The notes beneath the pieces were generated by a model. The model was not told the origin of the DNA. It searched no databases and saw only the letters and a program-made list of their open reading frames with translations. Both the position numbers and the translations under genes were made by a program. A stretch of DNA of 64,000 bases. Origin: Tolypocladium sp. Sup5 PDA-1. Lineage: Eukaryota > Ascomycota > Sordariomycetes > Hypocreales > Ophiocordycipitaceae. Shown here one piece after another: positions 32,546 through 44,063 of this stretch (its first letter is position 1; the number at the start of each line of letters is the position of its first letter). The stretch is taken from assembly GCA_000750105.3 (NCBI GenBank), contig JPHH03000018.1:62001-126000 (forward strand), written 5' to 3'.

Positions 32546-33874
32546 AGCTGCTGTTAGTCAAGTCATGGCCCGAGACGAGAGTCAAGCCAACGGCCGCTTC
32601 GGGCCCGGGCTGGCTCGTCCGCCGCCGGCTGCCACGCGGTAAACCGTGGATCCGCCATCCAACGATGAACGGTTTGGCAGCGCGCGAGAATCCATCTCGA
32701 GCCAAGAACTTGGGTGCTACGCTGATGAAGAAGCGGAGCTCTGCATGTGGTGATGGATCGACTCCCAAGTCTCCAACAGCCAGCCACTGACGTTTTCGGG
32801 CAGGATGCACAACGGAGAAACCAGCCACTTAGCGTTCGCAATTCCACGGCCTGCGCTGTCTGGTCAAGGCAGGGGTCCTCGCCCCATCTTTAATGGCAGA
32901 ATGAGACCCGAGGTCCCACAAGAGCCGGCCGTCGTCAGCATCCCACATCGGAACCACGGGCCATCCCTGCGTCAAAGCCCACAAGGCCTCCCGTGATCCG
33001 CCCACAATCCCGTACGGACAGGGGGCCGAACCGCACCTTGCCACGGTCGTCGCCGCTTGGCAAGGGAGCCACGCCATGAAGGCGCGTGGAAGCGCAAAGC
33101 TTCTCGTGACGGTAGCGTAGCCTAGCGGGCGCCGGGGTCTGCTCGGTCTCAGTGCGGCGGGTTGGATCGCCCCAGGGAAGTCGTCCGAGGATGGTGGAGG
33201 GCTGGAGAAAACTAACAACGCGGGAAGAAGCATGGGAGATTGCTGTTGGCGATGTCGAGGTTGTCACTGGCGTGGCCAGATGCAGTGGCCTCGGGAGCTG
33301 ATGGACTCGGCAGTTTGACGGAGAGCAGTGTCCCAAATCTTGTTCTGGGCAAGGCAAGAACGGCTCTGCTGTTGCTGTCGTGTCTTGATACAATGGCAAT
33401 GGCAAGTCCTCGCGGGAACTGTATACAGAGTACGGCAAGCAGCTTTCCATGTGACAACTCACAGTTCCTCAAGCGAGCTGGCCTCAGCCTTCCACGCGAA
33501 CAACAATTGTATTGTCAGAAGGTATCCGTACGCAGACAGCCTACTGTGCTTTACACCCGGACTCGCCTGTCGGTGATAATGGCGGCTGGGGTGCCTCTTG
33601 GCCCGCTCTCCTGCTAGTGGGCTCGTCAACCCGGATGTGCGGTGCCGATTCCCCTTCTGCCGTACCTGTACGGTGTACTCCGTATGCGAGTTTTTAATGG
33701 CACATGATCGTGCCCGTGAGAGTGCATCGCAGCATCCGTCACATTGTTCGTCTTCACCACTGCTCCCCTTGGCCCCGGCACGGCGACCAAGACGGATACA
33801 TCAGACCAGCGATTCTCCTCGCCAATACCAGGGTTGACCTCCGTCACGCCCGTCCCCTCCACTCCGCTCCGACC
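32546..33874. promoter_or_regulatory. Intergenic region upstream of FAD monooxygenase
   Basis: About 1.3 kb without a recognisable gene; it must contain the promoter of the monooxygenase at 33875. Several frames of 80-175 codons occur on the minus strand but are patternless. Confidence 0.4.
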
Positions 33875-35511
33875 ATGCTCAACGTCCTGGTCGTCGGCGC
33901 CGGCATTGCGGGGCTCTCCGCGGCCATCTCCCTCCGGAGGGCCGGCCACTGCGTCCACGTCTACGAGCGGTCCGCCATGAACAACGAGGTCGGCGCCGCC
34001 ATCAACGTGCCCCCGAATGCCACCCGCTTCCTGACCGCATGGGGCCTCGACCCCGTGCGCTGGCGCTTCGTCCAGTCGCGCCGCATCACCTACAACGACC
34101 CCTTTACGCTCGAGGTCACGGCCCAGCTGTCCACCGTCAAGACGCCCAGCTCCGTTGGCGGCGCCGGCTTGTACTACGCCCATCGGGTCGACTTGCACAG
34201 CGCGCTCAAGTGGATGGCTACCCGCGAGGATGGCCCCGGCACGCCCGCGACTATCCATCTCAGGTCCAACGTGGTCGGCTATGTAAGCATCCCCTCTGCT
34301 GCCTCGATGCTTCGTGTCACTTACACATGTGTCTGCCAGGACCCCATGAAGCCGTCCATTATCCTCGAAGGCGGCCAGGAGATCCGCGGCGACGTCGTGG
34401 TCGGCGCCGACGGCGTCCACTCGGCGGCCGCGGAGGCTGTCCTTGGTCGCAAAAACCAACCGGTCCCGCCGGTTCACTCCAACTGCTGCTACCGCTTCCT
34501 CATTCCTGCCTCCAAGCTGGAAGAGGACCCAGAGACTCGGTTCTGGAACGAGGAGCGAGACGGCTGGACCCGACTCTTCCCGCACAACGACACCAAGCGG
34601 AGGCTCGTCGTCTACCCTTGCAGAAAGTGTGTCTATATCGGTGTATTCCCCGGTCTCTGTCCCTCTGCTGATGCTCCCAGCAACACTATCCACAATTTCG
34701 TGGGAATATTTTATGACGAAGAGATGAAGTCGGAGAGAAAGGAGAGTGAGTGCCTACCCCAAGATGGACTGTTGGCAGGTTCATGTTCTAACCCACCCTA
34801 GACTGGCAAGCGAGCGTGGACATTTCCCACGTCCTCAGCAAGTTTTCAGATTATAACCCAAGACTCCTAAAGGTCATCAGGTTCGTGATTTGAGCCCAGT
34901 GGCACTTGGCCTTTCTGACGGCGATACAGCAAAGCAACAGACGCAAAGCGATGGCCACTGCTCTACCGTCATCCCCTCCCAACATGGCACAAAGGCCGCA
35001 TGACTTTAGCCGGAGACTCTGCTCACCCTATGCTTCCACGTATGTCCCACTCCAGCAAGCTCCCGACGAGATGCTCACCAATACGCAGACCAAGGTCAGG
35101 GTGGTGCCCAAGGGTTGGAAGACGGACTCGCCCTCGGCGTCGCCCTCCACGGCGCATCCACCCCAGAGGACATTGAGAAGCGACTCGAAGTTTACGGGAG
35201 AGTGCGGCACAACAGGGCCAGTGCCATTCAAATCCTCAGCAACGCCGGCCAGGACCAGTCAGAGCTCATACGCGACGAGCTGCGTCAGTACCTGGCCGAC
35301 GACGAAATACCCAGTCAGTGGCATGGACCCCTGTTGCATTTCCTTCACACATATCTGACACGACAAAACAGGGAGCCCTGGAGAAATCATCAAGTACAAC
35401 TTTGGGTTTGACGTTGTTCGCGCTACGCTCAATGCCATGCGGGAGCTCGACCCGGGCTTCCGGCTGCCCCCCGACTTTTTCGAGGGCGAGGTTATTGGCG
35501 TTCCGGCGTAA
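33875..35511 (+). CDS. FAD-dependent monooxygenase (salicylate-hydroxylase-like)
   Basis: Six exons (33875-34282, 34340-34745, 34802-34880, 34930-35039, 35089-35313, 35372-35511) join in one frame to 455 residues, the family's usual size. These class A flavoprotein hydroxylases use NAD(P)H and oxygen to hydroxylate aromatic or polyketide substrates. The three signatures are present: VLVVGAGIAGLSAAISLRRA (FAD-binding GxGxxG), VVVGADGVHSAA (DG motif) and, spanning the exon 4-5 junction, LAGDSAHPMLPHQGQGGAQG (GD motif, FAD ribityl contact). The exon borders were set by these motifs; for example the 35040-35088 intron must be removed to obtain the GD-motif continuation. It is convergent with a Zn2Cys6 regulator. 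Substrate unknown; a link to the PKS cluster 6-7 kb away is possible but not shown. Confidence 0.9.
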
Positions 35512-35777
35512 CCGGAACTATGATTGCGGTGGCATTGTGGTAGCAAGGTAATAAATGTATTATTAGACACGAGTGACGCAGAGAAAACGTGAAGCAGTCT
35601 TTAACCCTCACGAAAGCAAGCCCGTGCCGATCCCCCATGTTAGATGCCCTGAGCTGTCATCTATGAAACCAACGCCCCAACATCACCACAATGCGCCGTG
35701 ATATCTAGCCTCGTTAATTGCGTGTCCACCATGCGCGCAAACTCCCGTGCAAAATCACCAGTCGCCATTCGCGAAAG

Positions 35778-38140
35778 CTAATTCTCATTAGCACCGGACC
35801 TTACAAAATTGTACGCCGGGGCCCATTCGGTCGCAACTGGGGGAATGCTGTCCCAAACAAAGGCATTAAATGTACTACCAACGTAGTTTGTTTTCGGGTT
35901 TGTGACAAGCTCTGGCAGAAACTCGCCAGCTCTTTCGGGGTCGGACATCCATGCGCTGTCTAGTGCCGCGGAAGGGTTGACATCGAATGAGTCGAGCATA
36001 TCATCACCATCAGTCCCATCCTGTGCCGTGGCTTTCTTGACGGCCTCGAATGCTCTCTCGTACAACTCGCCCACAATGACGCGAATCTTGCGAATCGACT
36101 CGGATGGCACGAGCTCGAGGATCTTGTCAAACAGCTGCATGGCCTTGGTCGTGAGGTGCTGATCGAGGGAGACAAATTCATGAGAGGGGTTGATGAGCAT
36201 GTTGGCGAGAAGGATGATGAGTCCGGAGAAGTGAGGACAGCTGCATTGCCTGGAGTGTGTCAGCTGGATGCAAAGCACAAGAAGACAGGAAGTTGTAAAG
36301 TACCAGACGAGACACTCCGTTGGAGTAGACTTCTCGAAGAGCTTCATGCACCCTCGGCTCATCTCGACACACCGGGTCCATCCGCCGGGGAATGGAGGGC
36401 TCTGGCTTGTTGCACACGCCGTCGTGGCACAGCTGTCCATGCACTTTGCCAGATCTTGGATCGCCTCACGACCGGGAGAGCTGACCCTCCTGATCCAGTC
36501 GGCGCTGTGGCTGTAGAGGCCGTGGGTCATGACCGTGGCCAGGAGGTAGGCGTAGTGCATCTTGGTGATCATGACCAGCTCTCCAGGATCGAGCGTGGAC
36601 GCGGCGTGCTCAATCTGGAACGCGGCGGGGACGCGCTGGTACCAGCGGTCGAGTTGACTTTGTAACCGGCAGATGCGTCGGTGGCGTTCCTCCTTGGGGG
36701 CCTTGCTGGAGCGGTTGGAGTAGAGGAGGTCGTAGACTTGGCCTTCGATGTGCCCCAGGTCGACTCGCAACCGGTGAAAGTTGACGTGACTTCGACCGTC
36801 TTGCGTCCAGATGAGCCCGATACCGTCAGATACCGTTAATGAGGGCAGGGGCACGTCTATGTCGACATCTGACTGCACAGATGGCGCCTTTATCCGCAGC
36901 GAAATGTCCTAAAGTCGCCGTCAGCTTCGGAGCCGAATCCTGCCTACGTTGGTCCTACCTTGTCGAGCGTGTAGGCTATCCAAAAGACTCTCGACCGCTG
37001 CTCGTTCTCCTCTGGCGAAAAATACTGCGCTGCTTCTTGCGAGTGCAGCCGCAGCCGGTGCGCAAGCCTCATCGCCGTTCCAATGACAACGCTCGCTGGT
37101 TTCGGGTCGCTGCTGTTTTGGAACAGCAGCACGATGCCGAGCAGGACCTGGATGCCTAGCAAGTCCTCATCCCTAATTACCAGGTCCGACACCACGGACT
37201 GGGCGTTCTTCAGGTACAAGTTTGCCCTGTGAAACCTGTCGGGGCCGGCGCTGTCATGGAGGGCGTCTGGGGTTGGAGTGCGTAGACTGAGTGCGAGGAC
37301 GACCTGGATGGCGGCCCAGGCAGCGCTGCTCCGGCGGGGGCTGTGGCCGTACCAGCCGCTGAGGAGGGCCATGAATGACTTTTGGTCAAACAAAGGGACG
37401 ATGGGGCTGAAGACGGAAAAGTAGTGGTCGACTATGGGCATGACTTCTTCAATCGTGGGAAGCGGAAACTCTTCCGGCGGAGAATGCTCGCGGCGCAGAA
37501 CCTGTTCGTCGCCATTGACGACTGCATAGGGGCTCGTTTCCGTCGTCAGCAGGGACCCAACATCGTCGTCATCCTTGGGTGAGGTGGTGGTAGAAGACAG
37601 CTTCCCACCCGTCGCGATTGTGATGTCGATGATCTGCTGAAGCTGTCTCTCAATCCTAGTGAGTCGTTCCTCTGTCGAGCCAGAGCCAGATCCAGTCTCA
37701 CTTCAACATGCTGCGTCAGCACTCTGAGGCAGAGAGAACAAGATGCAATTCTGGAAAACACACATTGGGGATGAAGGCTGGACATGAACGGCAGACTGGG
37801 CCCTCGACTTGTGCCCGTTTCCTTTGCGTCGGATGATGGTGGTGCGGCACTCGGACTTGTACAAGACGCAGTTGGAGCACACGGGCTGGATCATGTCGCA
37901 TTTGATCTTTTTCGTGAAGCACAAGTCACAAGCTGCGCCGTGTCAGTGACAATGAAATCCGGTTGAGCAACAGCCATTTGATCTCCGGGCAAGATGTTCA
38001 CCTTTGCGACGACTTGACTTCGCGTGGGGAGGGCCGTCCCCGGCATGAGACGTTGGAAGCAGCATCAGGCTTTTGGCAGTCGCAGAAGATGAATTCTCAT
38101 AATTGGTAAAGGGAGATGCAGAGGATGGTGTTGTCTCCAT
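35778..38140 (-). CDS. Zn2Cys6 transcription factor with fungal-specific regulator domain
   Basis: Four exons (38140-38002, 37932-37764, 37700-36959, 36908-35778) encode about 726 residues. Intron 1 directly precedes the zinc cluster, which reads ACDLCFTKKIKCDMIQPVCS NC with the spacing C-x2-C-x6-C-x5-C-x2-C-x6-C ending in YKSEC; a basic linker RRKGNGHKSRAQ follows. A short coiled coil, TEERLTRIERQLQQIIDI, lies after it and probably mediates dimerisation. The middle homology region starts EEVMPIVDHYFSVFSPIVPL and contains RLAHRLRLHSQEAAQYFSPE and SRVFWIAYTLDKDISLRI, typical of the fungal_trans domain. Intron 2 needs a GAAG acceptor (37701) to keep frame. Within exon 4 a 63-nt segment (GTACTT...GCAATGCAG, starting after ECLV) could be a further in-frame intron, which would shorten the protein to about 705 residues. 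Nuclear; target genes unknown, perhaps the convergent monooxygenase. Confidence 0.87.
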
Positions 38141-40724
38141 GCTGTGTTGGGCAGGTTCGTCAGTCACAATTCACGAGCGCCACATGATTTGCTGATGAAT
38201 CTGACTGATTACAAATGCACCACGAGGCCTAATACTCGTAGTTCGGACAAACAAACATTCAAGAGACCTGGACAGCCGGGCCGTGTGCTCGCCGTCCACC
38301 AAATTTCATGTAGACAGATACCTTTCAATTGATCAATCTGGATGAGTGATCATGCCGCCAAAACATCGATAACATCATCGACCCGATTATCCCGTGGCTA
38401 CTGTGCCAGCGAGACGGATTGACGCTCGCGCGGGGCATGCCTACAGGCTACCCTATAGCCCAAGAGCCCCACCGGTTCGGTACAGCATTCAGAGATGGGC
38501 ATATTCCATGGCTCATGAGAAGATCGCCAACAGATCTAGAGGTGCAGATGTAGATTACACATCGCTAGGTTCTTCAGGAAATTCCAAGTTGCTTTGGCAT
38601 CCAAGTTGCGCGCGTTTAAATGGCGGCAGAGCGGTGTCGGCTGGGCGATTACCGCAACTAAATGCATAAGGCTAGTACGAAGTACCTAGTGTGGTTCTAC
38701 GGAGTTCCGTGGAGCCGGCACTTGCTTGGATTCAGCCCTCGTACGAAGTACTCGTGCCAACGAGATAGAGTGCATCCTAACAACACACAACACACACATA
38801 CAACATAGGGTAAAGTGAAGATGTAAGTCTCTGCCCGCCGTAGCCTTGCTGCAACGTTATGCCAGGTCAATCCACCTGCCCAATCAGGACGGATTAACTG
38901 CAACTGTGAAAGTCAATTGGTCCGACGATTGAGACATGCTTGTATGTGTCAAGAAAGCGAAAAGAATGAATTGTCTAAAACTAAGAAAGGGCGGCACGAG
39001 CCCCTATTTAAAAGGCTCTGCTTAATTGTCTATCCCCGCTGGCCTCTCTGCCCCGGGATGCGTGTCAGTCCCTAACACACTACGTATTATTATTTACACT
39101 CTAGTGAACTGAATAGGTGTCTAGCTAGACCCTTCGTGATTTCTGGAGCATAGGAAAAACCGTTCCTTAAGCCAGAGGCCCTGCAACTGGATTAAATGAC
39201 CTGACCCGCTATACGGTCCCGGACCCCCCGGAGGTTTACGCAGATGCTACGGAGCAATTGTGCAAGTATAGCGCCTGCTTATAAGATTCCGATTATTCCT
39301 TCGTAGTAACTGTGTGCGAGTTTGGTCCCTATATAATTAGCTACGCACCTAAAACGGGAGGTGGTCGGACTAGCGGAACGACTTGTGCGGCCCAGGCTCT
39401 CGACCGGGGGCTAGGTTAGTGCTCGGGATTATTGCACCGACCTACGAGTACGCCACGGGATCGCGATAGGGCCGGCCCGGGTTTCTGACCCGGGGCTAGG
39501 TCGGCTAGGGCTCCTAAACTACAGCCGTAGCGGCGTAGACCCTTTACGGCAGGCCTGTTCCGCCACGCTATTTCCTCGTGCGCCGCGCGGAAGGCGTGTA
39601 CTGGTTCAGGCCAAAAGACCTAGTCCCCGGCCAGATCGAACCGGTAAGCTCTCGGGAGGATCTATGATATAAGAATAAGTCGATTCAGCAGAAGGGCAGT
39701 GGCGTATGCTAGTCGATGAGACTTGAGTAATTAGCTACGAGGTACGAATGCCCTTTTAATGCCTCCATCGTTCTACGGTCCACATCAGCCTCGGTGCCGG
39801 GGTCTGGGATGGCTAAGCGGCGGAGTACACTCATGACAGATCGAGTAGCGTCTACCACACCCAAGTCGGATGCAGACTACGGGCTTGTGAAGCCGCCGAT
39901 GGTGAGCACGACGCCAGGGAGTGTTTCTCCCCCCGCCGAGGAGAAGCGCGGCTTTACGTGAACATTGAGGTGCGGATTTGCCACTCTGACCGTTGTCGCA
40001 ACTGTATGAGTTTGAGATTGGGGCCGCGAGTGTCCACGTGTCGTGACTCGTGGGTATCGACATGGGCTCCCTGGCCCCATCTCGGTGGCGCCCGGGTTCG
40101 TTATCGCCCCTCAGGGGCCCTCGGGCGCAGCCGCCTCGCTCCCGTGTTAGCCGGTCTCTCCTTGGCGAGAGGGCGTCGGGGCGAGACTGTTCGGGAGCGA
40201 GGCGCTGCATGTAGCAAACGCGAGAGGCGTTGCAGGTAAGCAAACATGGAAACGGTGGCATGTGCCATGAAGAAGCCCTGGTCAGGCTGTCAGCGCAGGT
40301 GGACTCTGGTGGAGATAGCAGGGTCCACAGCGGCACGATTCTGGGGTCGCTGCAAGTCATAATCTTCCCATTGGTCTCCCCTGTGATGCCATCCATGATT
40401 TCATGGTGGGCCAGGGGCCAGGACATGCCCCGGGGGTGCTTTACGGCTGTGGTCCGTAAGCATGGGTGGCTCGGGGCTGGCCGCGAGGATTACCTACACC
40501 GGCGTTTACTCGTATAGGTACTCTGCAACGTGAACGGCCATTCCTTCGAATAGCAAGGCTCAGAGGCGTTGACGTTTACTGCATGGCAGGGCAGGGCATG
40601 GTTCAGCTTCCGGGTGTCAGATCCTGCTCCAAACGGTCCATGTCCATGTCCGCCGCAAAGAGTGATATTTGTTTCTGTTGGCGCCCGTGTCTTCCTTTTA
40701 TTATTGAACCTTCAAGTGAGACAA
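38141..40724. other. Gene-free 2.6 kb, with a stretch dense in stop codons
   Basis: No gene could be supported. Between about 38905 and 39784 no frame on either strand reaches 60 codons, which stands out in a window where GC-rich DNA gives long chance frames everywhere; CTAG and TAG are frequent. The similar phrases GGGGGCTAGGTTAG (near 39408) and GGGGCTAGGTCGGCTAGGG (near 39493), and TAATTAGCTACG at two places (near 39337 and 39730), hint at a degenerate repeated element. The part near 40.1 kb folds into an inverted repeat (separate entry). The last few hundred bases should contain the promoter of the AflR-like regulator. Confidence 0.55.
40127..40208. repeat. 82-bp foldback inverted repeat
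   Basis: CGCCTCGCTCCCG (40132-40144) is the exact reverse complement of CGGGAGCGAGGCG (40192-40204). The stem extends with GCAG (40127-40130) against CTGC (40205-40208) past one bulged base, and an inner stem GTCTC (40154-40158) against GAGAC (40183-40187) sits inside. The loop region is GC-rich. It could be a small foldback element relic or a structured transcript; no neighbouring gene explains it. Confidence 0.7.
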
Positions 40725-41981
40725 ATGCATGCGGTACATGTCTCGGAAGCCATGCTGCCCGATCCGTTCCGCCCCGTCGACTACAGGTCCTCGTCGGCAA
40801 CGTCGCCGATACCGATGCCGCGGCCGCCCAAGCCCCTCCGGCTGCGGCTTGCCTGCGATGCGTGTACCGCCGCCAAGGTGAAGTGTGGCAAGACTCACCC
40901 ATGCGAGCGTTGCATCGACAATGGCCAGGAATGCTTTTACAGCGCGTCGCGCCGACACGGCAAGCGATCTCGACACAGAAAGACGGAGTCTGGAGCGCTG
41001 TGTTCTCCGCCGTCAAGCGGCACGGCGACACCTGCTGCTGCCGCTGCTACTGCTGCTTCTGCTGCTTCTGCCACTACGGCGTCGACAATATCAGACTGCT
41101 CCGAACTCATCTGGGGGGATAATGAAGGCAGCCTGCGGGCAACATTCGCCCTCGGCGGCAGTCTAGACAACCTTGACGGCTGGGCGCCTCACGACATGGA
41201 CATGACGTTCGATCTCGACGATACCGGCTGCATATCTCTGGCCGAGCCCTGGAAGTCGCTCGAGTCCATGATGCCCAACCCAGATCAACTTCAACTGAGC
41301 GACATTATGCCTCCTCCTAGCAAGACGGTGCCGGCAGGGCGATCGGCATCGATAGACAAAGCGGCAGCAGCAGCAGCAATAACGAACCAATCAAGCGATA
41401 GCCACCTCGCACGACACGCGCACGACTGCGAGGCCCTGGCCCTCCGTGTCCTCCACTCTCTCCATTACCACCCGACCGGCGGGCAGACTGCGAACGCCTG
41501 CAAGGGGCCGCATGATGCAGCAGACGGCACGGGGCTCGCCAAGGCAGCGTCTCAAATGCCGAGCGTCGACACTGTGCTGTTCGCGAACCAAGCTGCACTG
41601 ACTAATTTGACCCCCTTGCTCAAATGCCCGTGTGCCCGGAGCCCGCATATCGCGTTGCTGCACATCACCATCCTCTCCAAGGCCATATTCTGGTATCGGG
41701 TGGCCGTCACTGCTCGACATCACGCCGAGGGCGTGGGATTGCGCCCCATGAAGATCGAGCTGGGCATGCTCGACCTCGACGACGACGATCAGGAAACTCT
41801 ACAGAGAGCCGTGCTTCTCAGAGAACTCCGCAAGGCGGAGAGGGTCATTGAGGCGTTTGACACGTGCTCGACTCGCGAGGACGAAGCGCCGACCTGGCAT
41901 GGTTTGACCATTCGCAAGATGCGGGACGAGCTCAAGGCCATCGTCCAGGAGACCAGGAGGGGCCAGAGCGAGTGGCCTTGA
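40725..41981 (+). CDS. AflR-like Zn2Cys6 cluster regulator
   Basis: One exon encodes 418 residues. The DNA-binding domain is near the N-terminus: LRLRLACDACTAAKVKCGKT and HPCERCIDNGQECFYSASRR give the six cysteines in C-x2-C-x6-C-x5-C-x2-C-x6-C order, followed by the basic patch RRHGKRSRHRK. The Ala/Ser/Thr-rich linker and the C-terminal part with LARHAHDCEALALRVLHSLH, CPCARSPHIALLHITILSKA and IFWYRVAVTARHH are the hallmark of the AflR (aflatoxin regulatory protein) domain, found mainly in regulators of polyketide clusters. The ATG at 40725 was used; a second ATG nine codons later is possible. Standing at the edge of the PKS cluster and in the same place as fsr6 in Fusarium, it is the natural candidate for its pathway-specific activator. 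A polyalanine-encoding GCT/GCC repeat lies at about 41030-41070. Confidence 0.9.
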   Translation: MHAVHVSEAMLPDPFRPVDYRSSSATSPIPMPRPPKPLRLRLACDACTAAKVKCGKTHPCERCIDNGQECFYSASRRHGKRSRHRKTESGALCSPPSSGTATPAAAAATAASAASATTASTISDCSELIWGDNEGSLRATFALGGSLDNLDGWAPHDMDMTFDLDDTGCISLAEPWKSLESMMPNPDQLQLSDIMPPPSKTVPAGRSASIDKAAAAAAITNQSSDSHLARHAHDCEALALRVLHSLHYHPTGGQTANACKGPHDAADGTGLAKAASQMPSVDTVLFANQAALTNLTPLLKCPCARSPHIALLHITILSKAIFWYRVAVTARHHAEGVGLRPMKIELGMLDLDDDDQETLQRAVLLRELRKAERVIEAFDTCSTREDEAPTWHGLTIRKMRDELKAIVQETRRGQSEWP

Positions 41982-42430
41982 AATGGCTTCATTTCAAGCT
42001 TACGACATTGCTGGGCGTTTGGGAAAGAATAAGTCTACGATTTGGTCTCGGCCATGATTAATTTTTCATGGTTCAAAGGTGTGAACTATAGAAGAAGATA
42101 GAGTCAGACAGGGCGCCTTCCTTGCTTCCCAGTTTTCAACTCGTGCCACAGGACAACGAATACGTACTCTGGCTAGCTAAGGCAAGAAACTTGAAACCAC
42201 CGCCGTGAAGTGGCTTGCTTCTTTAGCTTTGCTTCATTTCACTACTCTTCGTGAACTGTTGACGGCCATGATGCGTTGATGCGTTGAGTCGCATTATGGA
42301 CGCCCTGCAGTTCGTCCCCCCAGTTCAGGTCTGGCAGGATTAGCCGCTTTGGAGCTCCGACAAAAACAAATTGACTGCTCTCCCGTCTTCTGCCGTCGTC
42401 TGCTGATTCGTCAATGTTCGAAGCTCTCCA
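41982..42430. other. Convergent intergenic region
   Basis: About 450 bp between the 3' ends of the regulator and the MFS gene. No gene or repeat seen. Confidence 0.4.
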
Positions 42431-44063
42431 TTATATCTTCTTCGCAAGTTTCAGGCCGCCAAGCGAGACTCGCGTAACAGCATACATGCATGCGCCTGCC
42501 AGTAGTATTACTCCGGTCCAAATCTTGACATGTGTGTATCCGCCGTTGTCGTTGGCGATAAAGGCACCGCCGATGGGGTTGCTGACCAGTGCCGGAATGG
42601 CGAGCACTCCGAACTGCATCCCGTTTCGCAGCCCAATCTCGCGAATAGGCGAGATTTGCGCCATCAGCGTTGGACACAGGGTGACAAAGGCTCCGGAGCC
42701 GAAGCCGTACAACGCAGCGAACGCGATGAGAGCCGAGTTGCTGGATGCGGGCAGCCATAGCGCCAGGACAATGATGCCGGAGAAGAGGGACATGATTGTT
42801 TGGGTGTTGTACGCGCCGAGCTTGTCAGCGGCAATTCCGGGGAGTACCCGGCCAAACAGGCTATTGATGATTATCAGCGTTGCCCTCATTTTGCAGTAGA
42901 CATATTGTTGTTTCTCTTACCTGGCTGCATTAAGAATCGCAACGAGGTATTGTGCCAACTCCTGTGACATGCCGAGCTCAATCGCCTGAGACGCAATGTA
43001 GTTGATTGGCACGAAAAGACCAAGGAAGTACACGAAGGCAGAGGCGACTGTGAGGACGTATGTACGCTCCGAAAAGGGCTTGAAGAAGCCCTTGAGAGGC
43101 AGCGGAGCAGGCGACGGTGGCAGGCGCGAAACGATGGTCAGGTTGGCGAAAATAAGCAAGCCCAAGATGAGGAATGCGCAAGCCCGCCTGGCAAAGTCAG
43201 CTGCGGTTCCTCCGGGCTTGACACTTGGCGAGAGTTGGTCACTTACATGGCCCATGGAAAGCCAATTTCGGTGATTAGGCGGTTGAACATGATGGGGAGG
43301 AAGACGCCGCCCAAGCTCGAGCCGCCGCTGACGATGCCCATGGCGAGGCCCCTCCTTCGTCGAAACCATGTTGTCACGCAACCGATGGCTAGGCACGAGT
43401 TAGAATGCACGATCCACGAAGGGCAGCATGAAACGCACCTGGTGTGAATAGACAGCAGATCCCGATGGGGCTGCATATGCCCTGCGACAGGACGATTTGG
43501 TAGTATTTGGTCGAGACCGAGGCCATCATCAGCCCAAACACATGCATGAAGGTGCCGAAAAGCATGAGCCATCGCGGCCCGTACTTGTCGTAAATTCGAC
43601 CGACAAAGAAGCCCTTTGATGAGTTAGCTCGTCAAGTCGGCATCGTCTCGTCAGGGGCTGAACTTGCGCCACCGAAGAGAATGGCCAGCTCCAGCGACGC
43701 GATCCATGAGATGGCGCTCGTGGAGTAGCCCTGAAGATACTTATTCTGGTAGTAGGCCTGGAAAACTCCTATGCCTTTGCGACAGCAGGAACCACGTCAG
43801 CTCGAGCTTTCGAGGTAGTTTGGCGGCACGCGCTTACAGTTGATCCATCCAAAGCTGCACATGTTGGCAGCCCATGCTCCCGCGACAACGGACCACGCTC
43901 GCAGGCCACCGTCTGGGAAATCGTTGAGGCCCCCAGCGCTACGGGCCGATTCGCCGCTGTCTGCCGGTGCGCGAACGCTCGGCGTTTCGTGGCTCTTCTC
44001 ATCGCTCTGCTGAGACTCCTGAGAGTTTCCGTCCTCCAACGTGAAGGGGGACTTTGACGCCAT
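42431..44063 (-). CDS. MFS transporter, monocarboxylate type, cluster exporter candidate
   Basis: Six exons (44063-43838, 43774-43668, 43613-43439, 43388-43247, 43187-42921, 42860-42431) encode 448 residues. The family start signature is NDFPDGGLRAWSVVAGAWAA, followed by CSFGWINCIGVFQAYYQN. Next come SWIASLELAILFGGGFFVGR and YDKYGPRWLMLFG, then TPAIGCVTTWFRRRRGLAMG (loop 4-5) and GGSSLGGVFLPIMFN, and in the second bundle SLFGRVLPGIAADKLGAYNT. The intron after LFGG begins with GC (GGC|GCAAGT) instead of GT, a minor but legitimate class; the next exon continues the frame exactly. Intron 1 ends at AAAG. The N-terminal 50 residues are hydrophilic and Ser/Glu-rich. Divergent to the SDR gene and inside the polyketide cluster, it probably exports the product or an intermediate; the Fusarium fsr cluster has no such gene. 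Confidence 0.9.

Noticed and set aside
38905..39784. Intact retrotransposon
   Set aside because: No frame longer than 60 codons, no reverse-transcriptase motif and no terminal repeats were found; at most a relic.
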